Shown here one piece after another: positions 1 through 11,318 of a stretch of 64,000 nucleotides of DNA. The notes below the pieces were generated by a model, which saw nothing but the letters and a program-made list of their open reading frames with translations, was not told the DNA's origin and did not search any database. The stretch's first letter is position 1; every line of letters starts with the position of its first letter. This stretch comes from Trebouxia sp. TZW2008. Its lineage: Eukaryota > Chlorophyta > Trebouxiophyceae > Trebouxiales > Trebouxiaceae. Position numbers and translations under genes: made by a program. The stretch spans positions 1-64,000 of the forward strand of contig BDIU01000283.1 of the NCBI GenBank assembly GCA_002118135.1, read 5' to 3'.

Positions 1-541
1 AGATTACTAGGATGCTGAGCACTGCAGACACGTGGTGCAAAACTTTCTGGGGGGACTGTATGTGTTTCAGCTATAGTCTGCACAGGTTGATGATGTGTCT
101 TGCATCATACCGGAATCAACTTTGCTGAGTCTCTGAGGCAAGCGCTGAGGATGTCCAGAGAGCAGACTGCACAGGAAGCATGCCTTCTACACAATCTCTG
201 CAAGCTACACGCACCTTGTGTATGATTGAATGCACATGTATGCATGATAGTATGTGGCTGTGATTTTGGAAGATACAGGGTGGGCCTGACGCCATCTGTA
301 CGTCGGTGACAAAGATCACGTATTCACTTCACGTGTGAAGATTTAGACAAGACCAGTCTGCCACGCTGTACATGTCATGAGCACTGCTGTAGCGTTTGAT
401 TCACAATGCGCTTTGCCAGCAAACAGTCATGCCAAGGCAATGCTGCAGCACAAAAGACAAAAGCGTGATGTCATATACCTGATGCAGAATGACAGCTGTA
501 TGAGCAAGTGATGTGAGCAAAAGATGTTTTGCTAAGTGCAG

Positions 542-616
542 GCGCTTCAGGCTCAGCGTGCTCAGGACTCAATGCAGCTGAAAGCTCTCACTGCCGAAAA
601 CAAACAGCTGAAGCTG
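542..616 (+). CDS. Leucine-zipper-like exon of a partial gene at the left edge
   Basis: This is a 75-nt exon (25 codons, phase 0 at both ends) between an AG acceptor at 540-541 and a GT donor at 617-618. It encodes a Gln/Leu-rich amphipathic helix (ALQAQRAQDS, then MQLKALTAENKQLKL). The ENKQLKL part resembles the zipper of bZIP proteins. No basic region is visible in the 541 bases to its left, so the rest of the gene would lie outside the window or in exons I could not find. It is on the opposite strand to the complete bZIP gene at 1429-5814 and does not belong to it. It could equally be a coiled-coil exon of another protein family, or a chance open segment. Confidence 0.35.
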
Positions 617-1428
617 GTCAGATGATAGATTCTCACTCCATTGTGCCATATTGGGAATTGTTCAGCAATGGAGGATCCGTGTGCATCAGCACGGTCAAGC
701 ACACATGCCTTAGTGAGGATGTTTCGACTACTCTTGAGTCAATGCCATGGTCGGCATACGTATCAGTCATGACTAAATAACCATTTGCTCTTACAGTTTG
801 TGGTTTTGCTTTCGGACTTGGCTCCTTCTGAAACCTGCTATGCAGTGCACGACAAAATACATTCAGGAAGCGACAAGGTGTACTCAGGAAGCAGTCCTGC
901 CGACTAGTTGCAGCGTACTTCCTGGTGTGCGCGTGTTGACTGTAAAATTCAGTGGCACTCAACTGGCTGCCAGAAAACTGATGTTGCAATCTTTCACTAT
1001 GTTGGTGCACCCGACCTTGTCTGACATGCCAAAACAGTTAAGAGTTCAAGGGATCAAAAGGAATGTCTAACGTCAGGACGGTCATGAGCATCAGGCACCT
1101 TCGTGTCGACAATCCTGACAGGGCTCGAAAGTGAGTGGATTCCAAAGCATGTGATTTGCTGGACTACAAGGCATAGACTTGGAGCAAATTCAGGAAACAT
1201 TTGCGCTACAGCCAGTGCCCTTATGCCAAGCTAAATAAATAAATGGAAGAGAACTGCACCAAAGGTACAGTCACAATAAACGCAGGCAGTTTGTTGATCA
1301 GTAGTCCTGATAGTACAAAACAAGCAACAAAAAGGCTTTGTCAAATACAACCCCGGCAAATACACGCACCAGGAATCAGCGCTCAGGAGTACAAACTCCT
1401 GGTGCGTGCACATGACACCACAAGATAA
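617..1428. other. Unassigned sequence, 617-1428
   Basis: No convincing exon was found. Open frames here are short and have no recognisable domain. The stretch probably contains introns or the 3' end of the left-edge plus-strand gene, plus the 3' flank of the minus-strand bZIP gene, which ends at 1429. Confidence 0.3.
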
Positions 1429-4400
1429 TCAATAACTAGAGACAGCGTCTGCAGTGCTTGAGATAGCTACATAAGATGTTCTGACAGGCGCACAAGGGCT
1501 GACGCTCTCTGTATAATTCCAAGCACGGTTCCATTCTGTATGTGTGATACCAAAGGGCGCAAATGTGAGCAGTTGCTGCTGAGTGGGATAGCCATGCTGC
1601 TCTGCAAGGTAGTTCCAGATGGCTTCCTTGTACTCAAAGCGTGCATCAACATTGACCAGCATCTGAGCAGCCTGCTTGATGCTGAACACCTGCACGGAAA
1701 AATGCGACATGTATCAAGTAAGTCTACCACTGTCATCAGTGTTTGACTAGGGCATCATTTTTGATGAAGCCCATTGCAGGCTTGTATGCTTGGACAGGGG
1801 CTTGTCATAATGATGTGTACATTTGCAATGCTCTCCTTGTGTGAAAATTACAGAATTTGTTAATGCTGTATGAGGACAATCACTGTATGCGTGCTGTGGC
1901 CTTGCAGTTCTGCAAAGCTTGTGGCTCATCAAAGTACGCGTGAACACATTCCTGCTGCAAGCTTTCTGAGGTGTGAGGTGTGAGTTGTAAGCTGCATAGC
2001 ATAATCACAACGTTACCACCGCAGATGCATTGGTACTGTTGTAAACACACACTGTTGAGCGCTCTTCTATCCGAGTTTGCCGTGCATACAGTCACTTCCC
2101 TTTGTAGGGACACTCAATGCTGGGAAATACTTGATGTAAGGATAAGCAACTGGTACTCAATCACTGCATTCTGACTGCAGTGGCACCTCTGAACACAGAC
2201 AGATTGACATAAGGACAATTTACATGGCACCAAAGCAGTTGCCGCAAAGAGAAGTCATTGCATAGGCATTGAAGGGAATGTCTCACCCCCAAGTACATAG
2301 CCCAGCCAAATCTGATCCTGAAGTGAATGTCCTCAAGAGTGTTGTCTTGCAGTCGCATGGCTGCACCAATCATCCTCATCACACCATACATTGCTTTTCC
2401 ATCATGCTGTTGCGCGTTCTTCAAATCTGGAGTGCGCTTTGCCTCTAGCTCATGTCTCCTAAGGAAGTAGACTCGCCGCAGAAACATCAAGTCCTGCACT
2501 TGCTCTTTTGATAGGTTCAATACCTCCTGCATAGAAAGCAAGGCCAGTTTATCTGCTTGTTGAATGCTGCTGAATGATCTGGACATTTACACAATGTGCA
2601 CATTGGTCTTTGTTGATTGCGTTGACATCTGTGCCCGCGCAAATGCCAGGTAACAGGTATGCCTCACCCTGTTCCTGTAGGCCATGTAGCAGGCTTGTTT
2701 TATCACCCAAAGGTGGGCAGACAATGAGGCCAGCACCGTGACTGCTCGGACAAACCCGTACCTACTTGACCTGGCCTCAGCCCAAAGACCGTTGATCTTG
2801 ATGTTGTTTCATGCATGCTGGGCAACTGCTATCACCCCGTCTCACATGTATAAAGTACGCAAGCAGCCCTATATTGTGCCATTCTGGATCACATGCATGA
2901 TCATTCACAGCTGGTGAATGAATGCTGTAGATGGTCAGCAGAGGCTCTAAATTGCAGCAGGGGGTTACTTTGAGCTGATCACTAGCACAATACATTTGCA
3001 GAGTCATTTGCCCTCTTTAGCAGGCATACAGACATACAGATGTTGATCAAAAAGCAGTCTTGGCACAGCTTGCAGCTGCTTACCACAATGTACTGAACTT
3101 GTCTGTGTAGGTCTTGAGGCAAAGGCGGTGGGACTGTGCTAGCCTTGGCGCTATTGCCACTAAATGTAAAGCCCAGGCTGAATGCTCTGAAGCGCAGTGC
3201 TTCAAGCGTCAATTGGCACAGCCTGCTGTCTGCTGCGCAATCCTCCTCCTCTACAGTGCTTGCTAGCAATCTCTTCAGCTCTTGTTGATAGTCCTGAGCA
3301 CATGATCACTGCCACTGTGCAAAGGTATGAAGGTTGTAAGGTTAAAGATCTGCAGTAACTGATGTCGCGTAGCGTCACCATGTTTTTTGGGAAAGGTATG
3401 ACAAAGCAAAGTGTGAGAGGAAGTTTGGAAACGTACATTTCTCTGCTGTGAGGGCAAAAACAGTGACAATTCAGTGTGTAGTTGTGCGCCTTACCTGCCA
3501 TAGTGATACAAATTGCTGGGAAGGCATGCTTTGCACGTTCTGGAAACTGATTTCCTGTTCTTGACCAGGTAAGGTGATGGTCAAGGGGCCCTCAGCAAAG
3601 GGGTCATTGCGTGCATCTGCTCGTGCCTGTAAGCATGAAACTTGGTATGATCATCAATTTGCTAATCAAATGGATATAATGAGTGACGCAGACTGCTGGA
3701 AAGGCATGCTTTGTGCATCCTTGAAGCTGATTTCTTGGTCTTGACCGGGTAGGGTGATGGTCAAGGGCCCCTTAGCAAAGGAGTCATTCTGTGCATGTGC
3801 TCCTGCCTGTAAGCCTGGAACACAGTATGATCATACATCAACGGACCATATGTATATTTTGAGTGACACAAACTGCTGGGAAGGTATGCTTTGTGCTTTC
3901 TAAAGGCGACTTGTGCTTGACCGGGTAGGGTGATGGTCAAGGGGCCTTAGCAAAGGAGTCATTCCGTGCATCTGGTCTTGCCTGTACGCATGAAGTATAG
4001 CATGATCATAATGATAGTAATGACTGATCACACTTTACAGCACATGTGCCAGGTGTGTGTGGCCAAAGTCATATCTCGCCAGGCTGGTTATAGCATGATA
4101 GCAATGACATTTGTGTCATATACATGTATGACGATTTTACCACTGCGAGCATGTGAACATGTATGTCTGTCAGCAGGCATGACCCTCAGCTGACTGCACA
4201 AAGCATGATGCACCAGTAGGATGTTTGTGTGGGATTTGAAACAGCCTTTTCTAGGAAAGTAGTTTCAGTTCATCAGCTTTGGGAGAGCGTATTCACAAGC
4301 ATTTGACTGACTCAGGTCTTTATGCTGAAGAGACCAAACATGGTGTTAAAAATGGTCAGCTCAGGCTACTGGAGCTGCTGGTGCCACACCTGTTGAAGTC

Positions 4401-5814
4401 TGCCTCAAAGGCCAAACAAGTTGCTGCATTGGAGACATAGTGCTTTGCTTGATGCAACATGGACGCACTTGCTTCAAAGCTCTTGAGCTTCAAACCACAG
4501 TGACCAACCTTGGCTGAAGCCTAGGTATCATAGCTTCGGCTTGTCCCAGCATACACCTAGTCAGTTCACTTGGTGCATCATGTGCATGATTGCTGCATGA
4601 CAGAAAATGGGCATGCTTGATTCTGCGAGCTGTGAATGGCATTTGCAAACCTTGGCTGAAGCCTGGATAGTAGCTTCGGCTTGCTGAAGCTTCATTTGCA
4701 GCTCCTGTCTTTGCAGCTTCAGCTGCTCCAGCTCGGTTGTTGTACTGGCTAGCATGTTTTGGGTTGCCTGTGCCTTTGCCTGCAAATGCAGACAAGACAA
4801 TGTTCTGTCTTTGGAAGCAGGCATTGACATCCTTGGCTGAAGCCTGGATGATCGCTTCAGCTTGCTGAAGCTTCATTTGCAGCTCCTGTCCTTGCACTTT
4901 CAACTGCTCCAGTTCAGTGGTCGTATTGGCTAGCATGTCTTGAGTTGCCTGCGCCTTTGCCTGCGAATGCAGAGATCACAGTTGACTTGGCAAACATGAT
5001 GTCAATACAGATATGACAGTTGTACTGGCTAACGTATTTTGTATTGCTTGTGCTTTGGCCTGTAAGTGCACACAATGATCTTGTACTGGCCGATATGTTC
5101 TGCACCTGTCTGCGAATGCAGACGTGACGGTGGTCTTGATTGTTGGCAAGCACATTGTGTGTTGCCAGTGCCTTAAGACAAGGAATCTTGTTGGCTAACA
5201 TGTTCTGCACAATTTGTGCCCCTGCCTGCAAATGCAAACACGACACTTGTCGCAATGTTGGCATGTTTTGCACTGCCTGTGTCTTTGCCTGAACATGCAT
5301 ACATGATAGAAGTCTCAATGCTGACTAGCAGGCTCTGTGTCGCTTGAGCCTTCCCTAAGGATGTACGGGGTTTAGTTTTCTGAAGGCAGTGTTCTTGTCA
5401 AGAGCCAGTACAAGCATTGAATGAAAGCGCGTTATGCTGGTATACGCATCAAGATGATAGTTTTCAAACCTTCTGACGCTCACGAAACTTGCGTTGGTAT
5501 TCCCGACTGTTGTACCGCTTCTCTTGAACAGGTTGCAAACTGTAAGCTCTTGACTGCACTGCTGAGGAGTTGGCAGGACCAGCTGTAGCTGTGGCTTGAC
5601 CTTGGGCAGCAGCTGGAGACTCTGCGCTTCCACTACTCGGCCCTCCTGCCACGTCATGCTGTGGAGACTCTGGTGGGAGCTGTGCAGGGAGCTGTGCATC
5701 AGCCCAGGTCTCGTTGTAGCGCGGATCTGTGCTTGCTGTTGCGTCGTGAAATAGCAAGCCAGACTGTTCAAGCTCTGGCAAAGAGAAGTTCAGTTCGGGT
5801 GGAGGTGCGTCCAT
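1429..5814 (-). CDS. bZIP transcription factor, seven exons, 474 aa
   Basis: Exons (5'->3'): 5814-5470, 4779-4651, 3626-3495, 3293-3084, 2775-2668, 2526-2287, 1689-1429; every junction is phase 0 and the total of 1425 nt ends in a stop. Exon 1 has an acidic, Pro/Ala/Gln-rich N-terminus, as in activation regions, and ends in the basic region (SREYQRKFRERQK, residues about 103-115). Exon 2 is the leucine zipper, with Leu/Ile at heptad spacing. The basic region resembles the fungal Yap/PAP1 and algal QRxFRERQK type, but the usually invariant Asn aligns with Ser. The C-terminal exons (LFLRRVYF-like and IKQAAQMLVNVDARFEYKEAI segments) have no named domain. A nuclear DNA-binding role is inferred from the bZIP. 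Acceptors of exons 5 and 6 are the least certain; exon 2 has a near-intact duplicate. Confidence 0.75.
3640..3995 (-). repeat. Two decayed tandem copies of bZIP exon 3 inside intron 2
   Basis: Near 3670-3808 an acceptor-flanked copy of exon 3 stays open for about 41 residues (GPLTITLPGQDQEISFKDA core) but has lost the donor. A second copy near 3850-3985 is frameshifted (SFAKAP then stop). Both carry the same intron flank as the real exon at 3495-3626, so exon plus flank was duplicated as one unit. Confidence 0.8.
4490..5355 (-). repeat. Tandem copies of the bZIP leucine-zipper exon boundary
   Basis: Seven or more copies of the boundary (TGCAG acceptor followed by GCAAAGGCACAGGCAAC-like exon start) can be read on the minus strand between 5355 and 4490. 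Copy 4779-4651 is intact. Copy 4960-4832 is open for all 43 codons, but its donor is shifted 3 nt (exon to 4829). A third near 4512-4560 keeps only the exon 3' end and donor. The others, upstream toward exon 1, keep only the acceptor and about 10 codons. Confidence 0.85.
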
Positions 5815-6978
5815 GCGAGCCTTTGCGATCGACGAATAGTCAGCAACATCAGCGAAGGGTGCAATGGACGGCAAGGCCGTGCAAGGCTTTGACAGCGTGC
5901 ATGCAAGCACCGCCGAATTTCAATCTCTTGCGCACGCAGATCGGGACGATGTACGGCAAAACGATAGGAGACCCTCTGCCGGTCGTCCAGGGATGTGGGT
6001 CGCACACATCCGCTTGCACGCGACACTCAACAACGAGAGACCTAGGTGCAAAATTCGAGTGACACATGGCTCACGTGATATGTCAGTTCCAAGACTGCAG
6101 CTCTGCACAGCAGGGCAAAAGGCTGTCACAGGCAGATACTTGACAGCAGGCAAGAAGAGAAATAGGAAAGGTGTATGCTGGTAACATACAACTGCATGAG
6201 ATTGAGCGCGAATTATACTGCGTGCTTGCAGTGAAAGCTTGCATTGTTTTGTGAGACTCAGCGCAGCATCATGACCCGAGTCATTCTGAATAGTAACATC
6301 ACTGTCTGCATGAGTTCATGTCGCAATCTAGTCACCTGCTCATCTGTTGCGCACAATGCCATGATGGCGCAGGCAATCTCGTGGGCGAGTAAGCTGGCTT
6401 CATGTTATTGATATCAGGCCAAGCTTAAGGCAAGCCAGTACTGCTGGCCATGCTCGCTCAATGCAAAAGCCTGGTTCTTTTTCGGTAATGAGTGCCTGTC
6501 ATGTGCAGCATCAAGGTATTCCAGAGTTGTCGCCCATAATTAAGTGAATATCAAGCATGGAACGCAATAAGTTGGCCTTGTACAAGCAAGCACAATCATC
6601 ATGCACCGACTTATTGGCAGCAAGCGACACAATCAGTACAACGTCGTCCTCGTGTCATGGAAGGGAGCTGTACAGTACCACCTACATGTGTGCCATGATG
6701 CACAGCCTACAGTGTGACACTCAAGAGGCAAGCGGATGTGGTCCATTCTGGTAAGACAGCCCCAATAAAACTACTGAGCTCCAACTGGGTAGCAATGTGA
6801 GTGTCTGTGTTGCCAACACATGTGTAAACAATGCACTGAGCATGAGCAATCTACACCGTAACACTCAAGGGGTAAGTGGATGTGGTCCATTCTGGCAAGA
6901 CAACTTCAGTGAAACTGATCAGTTGTTCGGGGATATTGGCATCTGCTGTGCTCACACATGTGAGTCATGGTGCACAGC
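5815..6978. other. Intergenic: bZIP upstream region and esterase 3' flank
   Basis: The part from 5815 to about 6060 is CG-richer, as at other gene starts in the window, and probably contains the bZIP promoter and 5' leader. From 6700 to 6975 there are degraded copies of the esterase last-exon 3' end. No gene was seen between them. Confidence 0.5.
6700..6975 (-). repeat. Copies of the esterase last-exon 3' end beyond the stop codon
   Basis: Two segments near 6715-6765 and 6855-6935 repeat the sequence around the end of the last exon (6985-7065), including the LPEWPTSTHPLSVTL-coding stretch, with substitutions. They lie downstream of the stop, in the 3' UTR or flank, so here the duplicated unit is a coding-end boundary rather than a splice boundary. 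Confidence 0.75.
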
Positions 6979-9900
6979 CTACAATGTGACACTCAAGGGG
7001 TGTGTTGATGTAGGCCATTCCGGCAAGACAGCTTCTATGAAACTGATCAGTTGTTCAGCAATATTGGCATCTGCTGCTGCACTAGGATGTGACGAACACC
7101 AATTAGTCAATGGCATATTGACAGCATTCAGCTGAAGGTAGTGTACATTAGTCATGCCTTCAGTTTGCGCCGCTGTGTACAAGCTGCTCATATACTGCAG
7201 ATATGTGGTTGACTGTGTCTGATTCAGAACACCTTCTAGCAGCTGCTCTAAGGGAAAGACCTGAATGACGATTTGAGGATTGTGAAAGTCTTCGTTGATC
7301 TGCAAATCCAGTCAAAAGCACTTCAGCATTGCAATTTCCAGCTGTATCTATGCGAGTCAGTCAGGTGCACTTCTGCATTGATAGTCTGCAGACATAAGCC
7401 AGAAGCTCTTCAACATTGCACAGTTGCAGCAGCCAAGAATTTCAGCCAAAGCAACCCTGTCTTCTGCTTTTTGTGCTGGCATGCACAGATACACCACAAT
7501 CACTAGTGATAGTCATGCTGTCATACGCAAACAGCAATGCACTCGATGTCATGCCGCAATGCTTTTGCAGTCTTTGTTGGTGTCACGATTAGCTGCAGCT
7601 ACAAACGCATGTGCTGCATGGCATCTGCAAATGCTATTGCAGCCGCACATCAGTGTGATGCATGCCATCTGGCGTGAGTCAGCGCCATGACGATAGTGGG
7701 GACAATCGCTTGCAAAGTTGCAGCAGTAGCTTACAGCGTTTATGAAATTGATGGTGTCAGACAGCCAGTCATCCAAGTCCGGAGGTGCAGTGTGGAAGTC
7801 ATTTGTCCCTCCAGCCAGAATAACGACCTGCGTCACAGCCGTAATGATACATGAGGTCAGCATAGCTGATTGTGTTCATGATCCTGATGCTGGCAGACAG
7901 CTGATCATCCAGGTCTGGAGTTGCAGTGTGGAATGCGTTTGTTCCTCCAGCCAGAGCCACAACCTGCAGCACAGCATTGTGGGCGTTCAAAGGATGATAA
8001 GCTGTAGTTGTTGACTTCCCTGAGCTACTGCACAATATGCTGGCCTTGAAAAACCTCAGGCCCTGCCCTGATATGCTTTTGGCTAAGACAGGTGCCATTC
8101 AGTATGGAATTTTTGCAAGTATCAAACATGTGTATGTATGAGTGCATGAACATGTATATCAACCTATGTGATGTGATCATGCACAATATGATTTGCACTA
8201 TCACAGAGTAGCCTGAGGAAAGCGATTGCTGTAATCAGAAGTGATAAAGCTGTTATCACCAGCCATGATCATCTACAAATGGGCACTGATCACATAGCAT
8301 TCACGCATGGACTCACCTCAGGAATCCAGCTGCTGTTATCAGAAGTGATAAAACTGTTGTCATCAGCCATGGTCATGGATGGATTCATGCACAACAGTGC
8401 CAGAATGAGCATTTATTTGCAAGTATGTACTCACATGGGATCCAAACACGAACTCACCTGAGGAATCCAGCTGCTGTTACCAGAAATGATGGAGCTGTTG
8501 TCACCAGCCACCTGCCTGTCAAAAAGCTGAATGTCTTGAGGATAGACCCCTTCTGCTATAGAAACTGGAACCGTTGGGGTTTCAGCAACCAGTGCTTCAG
8601 CATTGGAGTAAGTGGCAAGGCCAGCACCAGACCATGCAATTACCTGCAGCACGTTGACTTGTCAAACAAAAGCATCTTGTTTCTTTTGCACTCGTTTGAC
8701 CCAATACTGATTCAAATTGGAATATGTGCCTAGGCTAGCACCCAGGCGGTCACCTGCAATCATGTCAAGCAGCAAAAACCAAAACGTAAGGCCTACAATG
8801 GAAGTGGAATGGTTGACTGTTCAGCAACTAATGCGTCAGCATTGGAGTATGTGGCTAGGCCAGCGCCAGACCATGCAAACGCCTGCGGTGCAACAAATCC
8901 TACAGTACCAAGCTTTATGGCAGTCGGAGGGATCAGCCTATGCTGTCAGCTGTTATACCATCAAATTCTGTAAGCACAAGCAAACAAGCAGCCAGGGACA
9001 GAAATGGACACACACAATGTTGTACTGGAGCAGTCAACTGGTTAAAGACATTTGTTTGCTCCAGTATCAACATAATTGGGCCTGCTGAACCTGTCTAACA
9101 TGCATGTTTGAAGAAGTTTTTTCTTTTTGTGCATAAACATACACACACACCTATGTATGACTTGTGCTCAGCTGCTTGTCTTCACTTGACTGCTTGCCTG
9201 TGAGTTGTGATGACAGGAACTGCGGCCCACCAGCCCATCAGTCATTGACTTGTACTGCTTAAGCATGCTCAATGCAGCTCGGTATGGAGACACAAGCACT
9301 CTTGTGTTCCAGCCCACAGCACTCAGTTCTGGTGTGCTTAGTATCCACTCACCAGTCATCACGTTATTTTACTCTCAAACTGTCATCAGTTTAGGGTGCA
9401 GCCGCAGCATAAGATGTATCCATCAAAACCGTCATGACAAATTGACTCACCTGAAAGTCAGCTGTAAAATTGGCTGCTGTCAGTGGCCCCCAGGAAATTG
9501 CATTGTTCTGAGAGTCAAGCTCAGGGGTGCACACTTTGGTGACTGGGTTGCAAGCAGTCTTGTTGCACATTGTTGTGCCTCCAGTGTTTGCAAATCCGAC
9601 TGTGTAGGAGTCACCTGCATACAAGCAATCCCAGCTTTTATGCTGAAGTATTTGCAAGACCAATCCTGTATGCGGCGCCTGCCAAGAGATGATCCCATTG
9701 ACTCATGTTGGAGTGTAAGCAACGGTGCTGATCAATGTGGGGTGTGACAAGACAGCAAGTAAATTGTCATGTGCAGTGTATAAGTTGAAGCTTGTGGGTG
9801 CATTACAACTGAATCTTGCTGCTTTGCAATGGTTTTACATTGCAATGAGGCAAGCAAACACGTTGCATGCTTTGGGTGCAACACAAACAAACTTATGTTG

Positions 9901-11122
9901 GGAACTTAGTCGGGCAAAAGGCAGCAAGCCCCATATCTTCCGCCTTCTGATGTGTGCACACCTGATGCTTATGCACCTCACAATGACGACAGTCAGCTCA
10001 CAATTACACAGAAAGCTTGAGCTGTAATCACACAACCTTGCTGAAGAACTTCACGGCAAACAGAGTCAGCTCACAAACACAGTGAATGCTTGTGCTGTAA
10101 CCACTCAAGCTTGCTTCAGAATTTCATATGGAAACCACATTCAGCCCGCAAATACACAGGATGCTTGTGCTGTAAACATTCAACCTTGCTTGACAAATTG
10201 GCTCACCTATGAACATGATGCGTCGCCCTGTCAAAAATGCTGGTGGCAGGGCTGGTGCCACAAAGCTGCATACACCACCACAAGATTGTCATTTCACGTG
10301 AGGTTTACTTTTAGATGATACATAGATTGTGCCCTTAAGCTGAAGCACTGCAGCTGTTGCAGAAGAGTTATGGATGAATGGTAAAGCTTGATGCACAGCA
10401 GAAGAAGCATGAGCTTCCTGTGAAAGGGTTACCCAGGGGACCATTTGTGCTTGCGCCAATTGTTTTCATCAACAAGTTGCTGCATTTGTTGCAAGAAAAC
10501 GCTTTCTCGCTGAAGAACAGCAGATGCTCACCTGCCACTAGGCGCAACTTCCAGTGATTCTAGATACACCTGTCCATAGCTGGCTTCACTGATCTTGGTG
10601 ACTGCGAGGTTGTGCTGGCCTGAGCAGCAAAGAGGTATAAGGTGCGATTCATATATCTGGAAGCATTCAAGGGTTGTGCGTTACGATCCGGTTGACAGCT
10701 TGACCAAAAGTCGCTTCTGTTGACAATTTCAGACGCGTCGCAGGAATGCAGTGAACGAGCATTGCAGCAAATCGCGTGTCACCTGCGCTCAAGTTGCTCA
10801 CGCTCCAGTGTGCAACGGTCGCATCCGGAGTTGTTGTTGCAGTGCCCACTTGCGCTCCGTCGACATAGAATACGAATCGGCTATAAGCGTTGTACGTGGG
10901 ACTCGGAGGTAACGCGGACAAGGTCGCATTGATTTCTGAGCCATTGAAGGACGTGTAGACGCTGCTGGCTGGCCAGGAGAACAAAACGGGCGCGACGCCT
11001 AAGCCTGTCGCCTCGTTGACGACCCCTCCGAACCGCCCTTGCAGCAAAAGGTGGGCAGGCTGGGCCAGAACATACAACGCAAAGTGCGCAAGTCCGCAGA
11101 TTGCTATCAGGACAGCGCGCAT
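6979..11122 (-). CDS. Secreted SGNH esterase of carbohydrate-esterase family 2 type, seven exons, 416 aa
   Basis: Exons: 11122-10783, 10619-10532, 10265-10207, 9614-9451, 8643-8458, 7827-7735, 7299-6979; phases match and the total is 1251 nt. The N-terminus (MRAVLIAICGLAHFALYVLA) is a signal peptide. It is followed by the jelly-roll domain typical of CE2 (FSWPASSVYTSFNGS, LSAGQHNLAVTKISEAS), then an SGNH hydrolase domain: GDSYTVG (nucleophile Ser), VIAWSGAGL (block II), GGTNDF (block III Asn), and SHP with the catalytic His near the C-terminus. CE2 enzymes deacetylate polysaccharides outside the cell; the substrate here is unknown. The Asp that usually sits before the His motif is Ser, compatible with the Ser-His dyad described for some CE2 enzymes. 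It shares a 196-bp divergent upstream region with the methyltransferase. Confidence 0.88.
7871..7963 (-). pseudogene. Decayed duplicate of the esterase block III exon
   Basis: This 93-nt copy of exon 6 (7827-7735) lies just upstream in the transcript. The acceptor at 7965-7964 is intact and the frame is open, but the catalytic-block motif reads GGTNAF instead of GGTNDF, and the donor GT has become AT. It is best read as a dead exon copy, retained or skipped inside the intron. Confidence 0.75.
8205..8905 (-). repeat. Boundary copies around esterase exon 5
   Basis: Segments near 8211-8275 and 8300-8375 repeat the exon 5 3' end and donor (SSIISGNSSWIPQ-coding). Segments near 8710-8760 and 8810-8895 repeat the acceptor and exon 5' end (VIAWSGAGLATYSNA-coding). 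The copies sit on the intron side of each boundary. Confidence 0.75.
10015..10206 (-). repeat. Short tandem repeats adjoining the donor of esterase exon 3
   Basis: Three related blocks of roughly 60 bp (around 10030, 10090 and 10150, each with an aaccttgctt-like core and a tcagctcac-like or ggctcacc end) sit directly inside intron 3 beside the donor at 10206-10205. Confidence 0.55.
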
Positions 11123-11318
11123 CGTGAGGCCGGCTTGCACAGCCTCGGCGTAAGCGAGCGATGTCTTGTGTGCAAAACTCTCCTTGCAGCAAATTTGTCG
11201 TGGGAAGATAAATCTTGCGTGAGAAGATTTATCCGGTTAGTAATGGCATGTGATGCATCTGGCAGTGTCCTCTCTGCAGAGCGCACATAGTGTCGGCGAG
11301 TCGCCGAACCAACTGCCA
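11123..11318. promoter_or_regulatory. Divergent intergenic region between esterase and methyltransferase
   Basis: Only 196 bp separate the two start codons, which face away from each other, so both promoters must overlap here. The region is richer in CG than the introns. It contains a perfect 10-bp dyad, GATAAATCTT at 11207-11216 and its reverse complement at 11224-11233, separated by 7 nt. Each arm carries a GATA/TTATC core. A shared operator-like site is possible but not shown. Confidence 0.5.
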
